Counted from the stretch's first letter, positions 7,509 through 14,578 are shown. The stretch is 23,547 nucleotides of DNA from an uncultured Collinsella sp. (GCA_900547805.1 URIE01000013.1:1-23547), one strand, 5' to 3'. Notes: generated by a model from the letters alone, not told the origin. Program-made: numbers and translations.

Positions 7509-7549
7509 GATAAAACCGACCAAAATAAACGTATCCCTATTTGGTAGGT
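7509..7549 (-). repeat. Inverted copy 2 of the stop-overlapping hairpin repeat
   Basis: Read on the minus strand this begins ACCTACCAAATAGGGAT and ends TTTTGGTCGGTTTTATC. It matches 7352-7390 in nearly every position apart from two extra bases and a few substitutions. Together the two copies form a 39/41-nt inverted repeat around the pth terminator. Confidence 0.6.
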
Positions 7550-7611
7550 CGAAGTGGATAAACCCTTTTCCCAACCGCCGAAGACACACGTAAACAGCAT
7601 GTCCATGAGGG

Positions 7612-7617
7612 TATAAT
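7612..7617 (+). promoter_or_regulatory. -10 box upstream of nfnAB
   Basis: A perfect TATAAT, 105 bp before the nfnA start. No good -35 hexamer is visible 16-18 bp upstream, so the promoter may be of an extended or activator-dependent kind. The leader is about 100 nt. Confidence 0.45.
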
Positions 7618-7722
7618 TTGCACCGTATGTCTGCACAACGCCTGTGCGCGTACGGTTTTACTCGGGCTACCGTCCATTTCCGTGGAGGCACGGTTCGGCG
7701 GCCCTAACAAGAGAGGGGTTCT

Positions 7723-8562
7723 ATGTATAAGATCCTGGAGAAGACGCAGTTCTCGGAGAAGGTGTTCAAGTTCCGCATCGAGGCGCCCGCAATCGCCAAG
7801 CATGCGCACGCTGGACAGTTCCTCATGGTTCGCGCCAACGAGACGGGCGAGCGCGTCCCGTTTACCCTGGCTGGCTGGAACGGTGACGAGGGCTGGGTCG
7901 AGTTCATCTTCATGGTGATCGGCAAGACCACCGAGATGCTTTCCACCTACGAGGCCGGCGAGTCGCTACGCGACGTCGTGGGCCCGCTGGGCGTTCCCAC
8001 CGAGATGGCCGAGGGCCCCTGCGCCGTCATTGGCGGCGGCGTCGGCCTGGCAATTGCCTTCCCGGTCGCCAAGCACCTGGTCGAGACCGGCCACGAGGTG
8101 CACGCCATCATGGGCGCCCGCACCAAGGACCTCCTGCTCATGGAGGACCAGTTCCGCGAGCTCCTCGACGAGGACCACATCCACATCACCACCGACGACG
8201 GCTCCTACGGCGAGCAGGGCGTTGTCACCGCTCCGCTGGAGCGCCTGCTGCAGGACAAGGCCGTGAGCCAGGTCTTCTGCGTCGGCCCCGTTCCGATGAT
8301 GAAGTTCTCGACCCTCACCGCCCAGAAGTACGACACCCCCATCACCGCGTCGCTCAACCCCATCATGGTTGACGGCACCGGTATGTGCGGCTGCTGCCGC
8401 GTCGAGGTGGGCGGCGTGACCAAGTTCGCTTGCGTCGACGGTCCCGACTTCGATGCCACCCTGGTCGACTGGGATGACCTTCGTGCCCGCCAGGCCGCTT
8501 ACCGTTCCGAAGAGGGCGAGTCCCTCAAGGCCTATGAGGAAAAGAGCTGCGCATGCCACTAG
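7723..8562 (+). CDS. nfnA: NADH-dependent ferredoxin:NADP+ oxidoreductase, small subunit
   Basis: A 279-aa flavoprotein of the ferredoxin-NADP reductase / dihydroorotate dehydrogenase electron-transfer family. With the next gene it forms the electron-bifurcating transhydrogenase that couples NADH and reduced ferredoxin to NADP+ reduction. An FAD-binding N-terminal barrel (RVPFTLAGW) is followed by the NAD-binding GGGVGLAIAFPVA. A C-terminal [2Fe-2S] site has D217, C222, C224, C225 and C237 (MVDGTGMCGCCRV ... FACVDG). In studied Nfn enzymes this cluster is held by three Cys and one Asp, which this pattern fits. The start has GAGAGGGG just upstream. The coding end overlaps nfnB by 10 nt. An extra Cys-containing tail (KSCACH) follows the domain. 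Confidence 0.88.
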   Translation: MYKILEKTQFSEKVFKFRIEAPAIAKHAHAGQFLMVRANETGERVPFTLAGWNGDEGWVEFIFMVIGKTTEMLSTYEAGESLRDVVGPLGVPTEMAEGPCAVIGGGVGLAIAFPVAKHLVETGHEVHAIMGARTKDLLLMEDQFRELLDEDHIHITTDDGSYGEQGVVTAPLERLLQDKAVSQVFCVGPVPMMKFSTLTAQKYDTPITASLNPIMVDGTGMCGCCRVEVGGVTKFACVDGPDFDATLVDWDDLRARQAAYRSEEGESLKAYEEKSCACH

Positions 8563-9962
8563 TTAACGGTCGTTTCGTTGCCGATATGAAGTCGCCCCGC
8601 ACCCCCGATAACGAGGAGCCGGCTGCCGAGCGCGCCTGCGACTTCCGCCCCGTCGACAAGGGCTTCACCGAGGAGATGGCGCTGGCCGAGGCCGAGCGCT
8701 GCCTCAACTGCAAGAAGCCGTTCTGTGTTGAGGGCTGCCCCGTCAACATCAACATCCCCCGCTTTATCGAGCAGATCCGCGCGAAGGACTTCGGCGGCGC
8801 TCTCGATACCATCCGCGAGGACTCCATGCTTCCCGCCATCTGCGGCCGCGTCTGCCCGCAGGAGAACCAGTGCGAGGGCAAGTGCATCCGTGGTAAGAAG
8901 TCCGAGCCCGTGGCCATCGGCCAGCTCGAGCGCTTCCTAGGTGACCGCCCCGAGCTCGCCTCCACGCCCAAGATGGCTCCCAAGAACGGCAAGAAGGTCG
9001 CCGTCGTCGGCTCCGGCCCGTCCGGCATCACCTGCGCCGGCGAGCTCGCCCGTAACGGCTTTGACGTTACCGTCTTTGAGGCCTTCTTCACCGGCGGCGG
9101 CGTGCTGGTCTACGGCATCCCCGAGTTCCGTCTGCCCAAGGCAGTCGTCAAGCGCGAGATCGACGGCCTGGAGGACATGGGCGTCAAGTTTGAGTACAAC
9201 TCCGTCGTGGGCAACATGGCCACGGCCGAGGAGCTGTTCGAGCAGGGCTTCGACGCCATCTACGTGGCGACCGGCGCTGGCCTGCCCAAGTTCCTCAACG
9301 TCCCCGGCGAGAACCTGCCCAACGTCTTCTTCGCGAACGAGTACCTCACCCGCGTGAACCTGATGAAGGCCAACAAGTTCCCCGAGTACGACACCCCCAC
9401 CAAGCACGGCAAGAACGTCGTTGTCTTTGGCGGCGGCAACGTGGCCATGGACGCCGTCCGTACCGCCAAGCGCCTGGGCGCCGAGCACGCCATCATCGCC
9501 TACCGTCGTACCGAGGACGAGATGCCCTGCCGTCGCGCCGAGCTGCACCATGCTAAGGCCGAGGGCGTCGAGGTTCTGCCGCTCGTCTCCCCGCTCGAGT
9601 TTGTCGCTGGCGAGGACGGCTCCGTGTGCGCCGTCAAGGTCCAGAAGATGGAGCTCGGCGAGCCTGACGAGTCCGGCCGTCGTCGCCCGGTGCCCATCGA
9701 GGGCGCCATCGAGGAGATCCCCTGCGACGTCGCGATCTCGGCTATCGGCACCAACGCCAACCCCTTCGCAAAGAAGATCGGCGGCAAGATGGAGCTCAAC
9801 AAGTGGGGCTACATCGTCGCTGACGAGGAGACCGGCCAGACCACCGATCCCCGCATCTGGGCCGGCGGCGACATCGTCACCGGTGCCGCTACGGTCATTC
9901 TGGCGATGGGCGCCGGCAAGAAGGCCGCCGCTTCGATCACCAAGAGCCTGCTGGGCGAGTAA
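8553..9962 (+). CDS. nfnB: NADPH-binding Nfn large subunit (GltD-like, two FAD/NAD folds)
   Basis: A 469-aa protein of the glutamate-synthase small-subunit family. Two [4Fe-4S] clusters are indicated by C50, C53, C58, C62 and C97, C101, C107, C111. The FAD Rossmann motif VVGSGPSG (about 151-158) is followed by the NADP-binding GGGNVAMD and the C-terminal FAD block WAGGDIVTGAATVILAMGAG. It could be called glutamate synthase small chain. However, no large GltB subunit is next to it, and the upstream FNR-like partner overlaps it by 10 nt, which is the NfnAB arrangement. The ATG at 8553 has AGGAAAAG upstream. An internal ATG at 8586 is possible but less favoured. Confidence 0.88.
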   Translation: MPLVNGRFVADMKSPRTPDNEEPAAERACDFRPVDKGFTEEMALAEAERCLNCKKPFCVEGCPVNINIPRFIEQIRAKDFGGALDTIREDSMLPAICGRVCPQENQCEGKCIRGKKSEPVAIGQLERFLGDRPELASTPKMAPKNGKKVAVVGSGPSGITCAGELARNGFDVTVFEAFFTGGGVLVYGIPEFRLPKAVVKREIDGLEDMGVKFEYNSVVGNMATAEELFEQGFDAIYVATGAGLPKFLNVPGENLPNVFFANEYLTRVNLMKANKFPEYDTPTKHGKNVVVFGGGNVAMDAVRTAKRLGAEHAIIAYRRTEDEMPCRRAELHHAKAEGVEVLPLVSPLEFVAGEDGSVCAVKVQKMELGEPDESGRRRPVPIEGAIEEIPCDVAISAIGTNANPFAKKIGGKMELNKWGYIVADEETGQTTDPRIWAGGDIVTGAATVILAMGAGKKAAASITKSLLGE

Positions 9963-9991
9963 TCACCTACAGCGCTAGCCACCAAACGGCA

Positions 9992-10028
9992 AAGTCCCCG
10001 TCGAGCACACGCCCGGCGGGGACTTTTT
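9992..10028 (+). terminator. Rho-independent terminator after nfnB
   Basis: AAGTCCCCG (9992-10000) pairs with CGGGGACTT (10017-10025), followed by a T run to 10028. It lies 29 nt after the nfnB stop. Confidence 0.9.
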
Positions 10029-10045
10029 TCTATGCCGGCCGCCCG

Positions 10046-10085
10046 ACCACCACAAAGGGGACAGGCACCTTAGTGGTGGTTTTGG
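10046..10085 (+). repeat. GGGGACAG hairpin, left member of an inverted pair
   Basis: ACCACCAC (10046-10053) pairs with GTGGTGGT (10073-10080) around a 19-nt loop containing GGGGACAGGCACC; TTTGG follows. About 290 bp downstream an inverted copy of the whole element occurs (10374-10420). Together they bracket the triple palindrome array. Confidence 0.65.
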
Positions 10086-10104
10086 ACTTGCCTGATCGTT
10101 TTGC

Positions 10105-10318
10105 CTCAATCTGTAACAGTTGGAGTCCGTTGAGCCCTGCAGTTGTTACAGATCGAGATATTGTGCCGGCCGCCCACGCCGCATCTCAATCTGTAACAGT
10201 TAGAGACCAAATATGCCGCCTGGTGTTACAGATCAAGACGTTGGGCTGACGGCCGAACGGTTCATCTAAATCTGTAACAGTTAGAGCCATTTTCGCTGGC
10301 TTGGTGTTACAGATCGAG
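10105..10318. repeat. Three tandem 45-nt palindromes, 80/81-bp period
   Basis: ATCTGTAACA begins at 10109, 10189 and 10270. Each copy is matched by TGTTACAGAT at 10144, 10224 and 10305. All three 10-bp stems are perfect and all three loops are exactly 25 nt. Stem-adjacent bases are also conserved (AGTTrGAG after the left arm, yCrAGA after the right arm), while loop centres and spacers differ. Each arm is itself a small palindrome, CTGT-W-ACAG. This fills most of the 395-bp gap between the convergent nfnB and cytidylate-kinase-like genes. No coding signal is seen. Confidence 0.75.
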
Positions 10319-10373
10319 ACTATGCAAAAGCCGAGGATAGGCACTGCCGCCAAGGCCTTCCCCTCGGCATAAA

Positions 10374-10420
10374 ACCAAAACCACCACAAAGGTGCCTGTC
10401 CCCCTTGTGGTGGTTTTGGT
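10374..10420 (-). repeat. GGGGACAG hairpin, right member; probable terminator
   Basis: ACCAAAACCACCACAA (10374-10389) pairs perfectly with 10405-10420 over 16 bp around a 15-nt loop carrying the core in reverse (GGTGCCTGTCCCC). It starts 3 nt after the stop of the minus-strand kinase-like gene. On that strand it is followed by TTTTATGCC, so it probably also ends that transcript. Confidence 0.7.
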
Positions 10421-10423
10421 CGG

Positions 10424-11047
10424 CTAGCCTTCGAGCTGCGCCACTTTGTAGCGGTAGGCTGCGGCGATGACGTCTTTACAGCCCTCGCGGCCCAGCTTGG
10501 CGCGGTTGACGACGATGTCTTTACCGCTCGTCATCTTCCACTTTCCGGCGCTATAGCGCTTATAGAACGCCTCGCGCGCCTTCTGCTGCTGCTTGACCAG
10601 CTTGGCGCCCTTCTTTTTATTAAGTCCGCGCTTCTTGCGCACGATCTCGACGCGGTCCTCAAAGGGAGCGGTCACCAACACGGCAATGTGGTTGGGGTTG
10701 TTACGCAGCAGGTAATCGGACAGGCGGCCTTCGATAATACAGCTCTCGGTCTCGCCCAGGTCCAAAATCACCTGGCTCATCTTTTGGAACAACTTGTCCG
10801 AGTACGAACGCGCGTCGTAGCGGTCGGGCAGGAACGCCATGTTCTCCACGGCCAGACGTTCGTCGTAGGCGGCCATCTTGTCGAGCGACTCGCCCGCACG
10901 CAGCGACGCGCGCACCAGCAGCTCGTTATCGTACAGCGGAATCCCCAACTCGTTGGCGAGGATACGGCCAATCTCGTGGCCCTCGGCACCAAAGTCGCGC
11001 GCGATGGTAATGACCACAGGACTCTTCTTGTTCTCCAGATCGCTCAT
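10424..11047 (-). CDS. Cytidylate kinase-like family protein
   Basis: A 207-aa protein with an N-terminal nucleotide-binding block, VVITIARDFGAEGHEIGRIL, of the kind found in the cytidylate-kinase-like family (PF13189). This is followed by LGIPLYDNELL and a central SCIIEGRLSDYLL segment. A Lys/Arg-rich region (KKRGLNKKKGAKLVKQQQKAREAFYKRY) fits the phosphate-binding lid. This family is distinct from the essential Cmk, and its true substrate is generally unproven. ATG 11047 is preceded on the minus strand by AAAGGAAT with 5-8 nt spacing. It stands 171 bp downstream of the amino-acid permease gene and may have its own promoter in that gap. Confidence 0.8.
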   Translation of the reverse strand: MSDLENKKSPVVITIARDFGAEGHEIGRILANELGIPLYDNELLVRASLRAGESLDKMAAYDERLAVENMAFLPDRYDARSYSDKLFQKMSQVILDLGETESCIIEGRLSDYLLRNNPNHIAVLVTAPFEDRVEIVRKKRGLNKKKGAKLVKQQQKAREAFYKRYSAGKWKMTSGKDIVVNRAKLGREGCKDVIAAAYRYKVAQLEG

Positions 11048-11113
11048 CGCGATTCCTTTCTAACAAATGAGAAATAGGCGATTCCTGATTCCCATTTTGT
11101 CACTTACGACCGT

Positions 11114-11217
11114 CCTGGTTTCCCAAGTGCGGCAGATTGCCCCGAAAGAGGAGCGCCGCGTACTAAATGTACGCAAGCGACGATTGAGGGGCAAGGTGCC
11201 GTGCTTGGGGAAGCAGG
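11114..11217. repeat. 104-nt structured intergenic inverted repeat
   Basis: Positions 11114-11143 and 11188-11217 are inverted copies matching at 24 of 30 bases. Inside is a second perfect hairpin, GCGTAC-taaat-GTACGC (11158-11174), flanked by CGC/GCG. The right arm begins one base after the stop codon (11219-11221) of the minus-strand permease gene. It could be a terminator-like repeat or a small structured RNA. I cannot match it to a named RNA family. Confidence 0.55.
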
Positions 11218-11218
11218 A

Positions 11219-11857
11219 CTATGCGGCCACGATGCGGCGTTGATACGCCCTCACCAGCAGCGAGATACCAAAGTTGAGCACAAAGTACATCGCAAATACC
11301 AGGCCGTAGAGCATAAGCACCTGCGACAGGTCGATCGCATGGGCCATCACGACGTTTGCCGTGTACATGAGCTCGGCCACGTTAATGCCCGAAAGATACG
11401 AGCTGTCCTTGATGACGGTCGTGCACTGGCTAAACAGCGCCGGAATGATCGTCTTAAATGTCTGCGGCAGAATGATGTAGCGCATGGTGGCAAAGAAGCC
11501 GAAACCCTGGCTCTGCGCCGCCTCAAACTGGCCGCGCGGAATCGAGTTGAGGCCGCCGCGCACAATCTCGGCCATAACAGCGCTGGTAAACAGCGTAAAG
11601 GCGATGGTCGAAATCACAATGTCCAAACCCTGCACCGTAAAGTAGATAAACAGAATCCACAGCAGGTTCGGCGTGCAACGGAACAGCTCGATATAGGCGC
11701 TCACCAAAATACGGAACGGACGGGGCGCATAGCTTTTAACGAGCGCCAGCACCGTGCCAAAGATGAGCGAGAAAAAGATCGACAGCGCCGAGATCTCGAT
11801 TGTCTTAACAAAGCCGCCCCAAATGTAGAGCAGGTTGGTCGCGTTGAAGATTTCCAT
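11219..11857 (-). CDS. Amino-acid ABC transporter permease (second of pair)
   Basis: A 212-aa polar amino-acid permease of the HisM/GlnP family. The conserved EAA loop is RGGLNSIPRGQFEAAQSQGFGFFATMRYIILPQTF. The N-terminal half carries ELFRCTPNLLWILF, the family's E-x-(F/I)-R-x-T-P motif. About five membrane helices are visible. ATG 11857 has GGAGG upstream on the minus strand and lies 3 nt after the stop of the preceding permease gene. The two permeases probably form a heterodimeric channel driven by the ATPase encoded at 13517-14248. Substrate class (Glu, Gln, Cys or other polar amino acid) is not resolved. Confidence 0.9.
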   Translation of the reverse strand: MEIFNATNLLYIWGGFVKTIEISALSIFFSLIFGTVLALVKSYAPRPFRILVSAYIELFRCTPNLLWILFIYFTVQGLDIVISTIAFTLFTSAVMAEIVRGGLNSIPRGQFEAAQSQGFGFFATMRYIILPQTFKTIIPALFSQCTTVIKDSSYLSGINVAELMYTANVVMAHAIDLSQVLMLYGLVFAMYFVLNFGISLLVRAYQRRIVAA

Positions 11858-11860
11858 GCG

Positions 11861-12607
11861 CTAGGCCTCCTCTACGTTGTCGAGCCCCAGCTCGGCCAGG
11901 CTCACGCCGCGCGGACGCTCCTTGGAGCGGCGCTCGAGCCACTGCACCAGCATGGCGAGCGGAAAGCAGATGATGAAGTACATAAGGCAGCAGACGATGT
12001 ATCCCTGCAGGTAACCGTACAGACTCACAAAGTTGTCGGAGCGGTACATAAGGTCGCCGCCGGCCACGAGTGCGAGCACCGACGTGTTCTTGACCAGGTT
12101 GAGCGCCTGGTTGCACAGCGGCGGCAGGATGATCTTGAACGTCTGGGGCAGCACGATGTACCAGTAGGCCTGCGCACGGGTGAAGCCCTGGCTCTGGGCC
12201 GCCTCCATCTGGCCGCGCGGAACAGCCTCGATGCCGGTGCGGATGACCTCCGAGATGTAGGCCGCGTGATACAGGCCCACGCCCAAGAAGCCCAGCACGA
12301 ACGGCGCGATGCGCACCGGCTGGTCGGCGCCGGTTATGGCCTGCAAAAACTGCGGACCGGCCATGTACATAAAGAGCACCTGCACGGGCAACGGGGTGTT
12401 CTGGTAAAACTCCACGTACACGCGGCTTATGGCGCGCAGCACGCGCGAACGGGTGGTGGAGAACACGCCCAGCAGCGTGCCCAGCACCAGCGACAGCAGC
12501 AGACCGGCAACGACCACCTGTAGCGTCACGCCAAAGCCCTCCCAGAAGGGCCCCATGTTTTGAAATGTCGTCGACCAACGGTCGGCGTCAAATAATCCTT
12601 CGAGCAT
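11861..12607 (-). CDS. Amino-acid ABC transporter permease (first of pair)
   Basis: A 248-aa permease of the same HisM/GlnP family. It has VYVEFYQNTPLPVQVLF (the E-x-x-x-N-T-P motif) and the EAA loop RTGIEAVPRGQMEAAQSQGF followed by IVLPQTFKIILPPL. ATG 12607 is chosen because AAGGAAGGAATC lies immediately upstream on the minus strand; the frame extends to 12640 without a ribosome site there. It follows the binding-protein gene by 25 bp. The N-terminal stretch (LFDADRWSTTFQNMGPFWEG) fits a periplasm-side segment before the first helix. Confidence 0.9.
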   Translation of the reverse strand: MLEGLFDADRWSTTFQNMGPFWEGFGVTLQVVVAGLLLSLVLGTLLGVFSTTRSRVLRAISRVYVEFYQNTPLPVQVLFMYMAGPQFLQAITGADQPVRIAPFVLGFLGVGLYHAAYISEVIRTGIEAVPRGQMEAAQSQGFTRAQAYWYIVLPQTFKIILPPLCNQALNLVKNTSVLALVAGGDLMYRSDNFVSLYGYLQGYIVCCLMYFIICFPLAMLVQWLERRSKERPRGVSLAELGLDNVEEA

Positions 12608-12632
12608 TTGATTCCTTCCTTGGACGATGCGC

Positions 12633-13502
12633 CTATACAAGACCCCAGGTCTTGACCTCTTGGTCGAGCCAGCCGTCGGCCAGGCGATCGCAAATCACCT
12701 GATCGACCACGGCCGAAAGGTCGCAGCCCTTCTTGGTCGCCACGCCGTAGCCCTGCTCGCCAAACTTGACCTCGGGCTGCAGCAGCTCAACGGTCTCGTT
12801 CATGTAACCGGCCAGCGTGGAGCGGTCCATGGCAAAGACGTCGATATTGCCGGCGTCGAGCGAACTCTTGATGATGGGGTAGCCGCTAAAGGCCCTAAAC
12901 TCGGGCTTGCAGCTAAAGCCGTTGTCCTTGATCATCTGCTCGATCAGGCCCTGCGTGGTGGCACCCTGGCTCACGCCAATGACCTTGCCGTCCAGATCCT
13001 CAATCGAGGTAAAGCCCGAACGCTTCTTGACCATGAGTCCAACGTAGTCGGTGCGGTACGGCGTCGAGAAATCCCAGCTCTTCTTGCGCTCGTCGGTGAT
13101 GGTGTAGGTCGCCGCGACCACGTCAAGCTGGCCGTTATCGATCAGCGGGCCGCGCGTCTTGGGCGTTACGTCGGTAAACTCGACAAGCTCCTGGGCACGG
13201 GCCTCCTTGTAGCTCACGCCAAAGACGGCAGCGGCGATCTGGTAGCACAAATCGACTTCCATGCCCTCAAAGCGGCCCTTGGCGGTGTCGTAATAGCCGT
13301 AACCGGGAACATCCTTCTTAACGCCGGCATTCAGATGGCCGCGCGACTTAATGACCGCAAGCTTAGACCCCTTGTCGGAGCCCTCGCCGCTGGCGGAGTT
13401 ACCGCAACCGGTAAGCGCGGTCCCCGTCAGCGCAAGCATGCCGGCGCCAACCAGCTGCAAAAAGTGACGGCGCGACACGGCCGCCCTCGTCATATCCGTC
13501 AT
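12633..13502 (-). CDS. Amino-acid ABC transporter substrate-binding lipoprotein
   Basis: A 289-aa solute-binding protein of family 3 (PF00497). The N-terminus has a twin-arginine pattern SRRHFLQL, a hydrophobic core and a lipobox LTGC (Cys about residue 33 from the ATG at 13502). It is therefore probably exported by Tat and lipid-anchored. The mature part carries GVKKDVPGYGYYD, FEGMEVDLCYQIA, LDVVAATYTITDERKKSWDFS and the hinge strand GKVIGVSQGATTQ. Alternative starts are GTG at 13511 (8 nt inside a coupled spacing to the ATPase stop at 13517) and ATG at 13493; none has an ideal ribosome site. It is the extracellular ligand-capture part of the importer. Confidence 0.9.
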   Translation of the reverse strand: MTDMTRAAVSRRHFLQLVGAGMLALTGTALTGCGNSASGEGSDKGSKLAVIKSRGHLNAGVKKDVPGYGYYDTAKGRFEGMEVDLCYQIAAAVFGVSYKEARAQELVEFTDVTPKTRGPLIDNGQLDVVAATYTITDERKKSWDFSTPYRTDYVGLMVKKRSGFTSIEDLDGKVIGVSQGATTQGLIEQMIKDNGFSCKPEFRAFSGYPIIKSSLDAGNIDVFAMDRSTLAGYMNETVELLQPEVKFGEQGYGVATKKGCDLSAVVDQVICDRLADGWLDQEVKTWGLV

Positions 13503-13516
13503 GTCTATCACCGCGC

Positions 13517-14248
13517 CTAGTGCAGAATCTTAGACAGGAACTCGCGGCAGCGCGGGTTCTCGGGGTTATCGAAGAAGTGCTCGGGCGTGCCCTCCTCCAG
13601 AATGCGGCCGTCCTCCATAAAGATGACGCGGTCGGCCACCTGGCGCGCAAAGCCCATCTCGTGCGTCACGCAGATCATGGTGATGTCCTCCTGCGCGAGC
13701 TCAATCATAACGTCCAGAACCTCCTGGACCATCTCGGGGTCGAGCGCCGAGGTCGGCTCGTCAAACAGGATGATGGGCTGCTTGGTGCACAGGGCACGGG
13801 CGATGGCGATGCGCTGCTGCTGACCGCCCGAGAGATTCTGCGGATACTCGCCGGCCTTATGCGCCATGCCGACGCGCTTGAGCGCGGCGATGGCGATCTC
13901 GGTCGCCTCCTCCTTGCTCTTCTTTTGTAGCTTGATGGGCGCGAGCGTCAGGTTGCCCAGCACCGTCATGTTGGGATACAGGTTGAACTGCTGAAACACC
14001 ATGGAACTATACTTGCGAGCCATCTCCAGGTGATTCTTTTTTGTAAGCGGCGTACCGTCGATGATGACCTCGCCCGACGTGGGCTCCTCCAGATAATCGA
14101 CGCAACGGATGAGCGTCGACTTACCCGAGCCGGAAGGCCCGATCATTACGAGCTTCTCGCCGCGCTTGACGGTGAGGTTGATATCTTTGAGCACATGCAG
14201 GTCGCCAAAGTACTTGTTGAGATGCTTGATCTCGATCATGTCTGCCAT
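13517..14248 (-). CDS. Amino-acid ABC transporter ATP-binding protein (GlnQ-like)
   Basis: A 243-aa ATPase of the polar amino-acid uptake family. It has Walker A GPSGSGKS (37-44), Q-loop VFQQFNLYPNMTV, signature LSGGQQQ (139-145), Walker B IILFDEP (159-165), D-loop SALD and switch H196. ATG 14248 is preceded on the minus strand by AGGGAAGGGA. It is the first gene of a four-gene transcript: ATPase, binding lipoprotein, permease, permease. All motifs look intact, and the length is normal for the family. Confidence 0.93.
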   Translation of the reverse strand: MADMIEIKHLNKYFGDLHVLKDINLTVKRGEKLVMIGPSGSGKSTLIRCVDYLEEPTSGEVIIDGTPLTKKNHLEMARKYSSMVFQQFNLYPNMTVLGNLTLAPIKLQKKSKEEATEIAIAALKRVGMAHKAGEYPQNLSGGQQQRIAIARALCTKQPIILFDEPTSALDPEMVQEVLDVMIELAQEDITMICVTHEMGFARQVADRVIFMEDGRILEEGTPEHFFDNPENPRCREFLSKILH

Positions 14249-14282
14249 GAATGTCCCTTCCCTGCGTTTACACGAGTTGAAC

Positions 14283-14288
14283 TATTGT
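14283..14288 (-). promoter_or_regulatory. -10 box of the amino-acid importer operon
   Basis: TACAAT on the minus strand, 35 bp upstream of the ATPase start. CTGCGG lies 17 bp further upstream as a weak -35. Confidence 0.4.
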
Positions 14289-14354
14289 ACGGAAAGAACC
14301 ACGTTTCCGCAGCCCACACTACATTCCCGTAAAGAACCCGCAACCTTTAACCCA

Positions 14355-14421
14355 CTCATTGGGGACAGACTTAAATGAGTACCTGCTCATTGGGCACTCA
14401 TTTAAGTCTGTCCCCAATGAG
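14355..14421. repeat. Perfect 26-bp REPIN-like inverted repeat
   Basis: Positions 14355-14380 and 14396-14421 are perfect inverted copies around a 15-nt loop. Each arm is itself a hairpin, CTCATT ... AATGAG, with GGGGACAGACTTA as the loop. The element is therefore two head-to-head small hairpins, the layout defined for REPINs. A third CTCATTGGG occurs in the central loop. Confidence 0.7.
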
Positions 14422-14467
14422 CGCCGAAAATAGTACAACCGTCCTTGTTGAGCATAAGTCAGCGAAA

Positions 14468-14562
14468 ACCCGTACACGCGAGCAAGGTGACGTGAAATGA
14501 AAGGGCGCAGACCTTATGGTCGCGCCCTTGAAATTGAACGTCAGATTGCCGTGTGTACGGGT
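14468..14562 (-). ncRNA. 95-nt long hairpin, terminator or small RNA
   Basis: Nested stems run almost continuously: ACCCGTACAC/GTGTACGGGT (outer), then GCAA/TTGC, TGACGT/ACGTCA, AAGGGCGC/GCGCCCTT (14501-14508 with 14522-14529) and ACC/GGT at the tip. On the minus strand the inner GC stem followed by TCATTTC lies about 80 nt after the yqeY stop and could be its terminator. The length and symmetric internal loops also fit a stand-alone structured RNA. No sequence family is recognised. Confidence 0.45.
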
Positions 14563-14578
14563 CTGCAGCGTCGAGCCG

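Noticed and set aside
8553..9962. Glutamate synthase small subunit (gltD)
   Set aside because: Family resemblance is real, but no large subunit is adjacent and the overlapping FNR-like partner points to NfnB.
10105..10318. CRISPR array
   Set aside because: The three units share only the stem arms and adjacent bases; loops and spacers do not show the repeat/spacer pattern, there are only three units and no cas genes.
10105..10318. Integron attC sites
   Set aside because: The stem ends do not match the RYYYAAC/GTTRRRY core sites, stems are perfect rather than carrying extrahelical bases, and no integrase or cassette genes are present.
10186..10389. 67-codon minus-strand open frame in the palindrome array
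   Set aside because: It is made of the repeats themselves and has no ribosome site.
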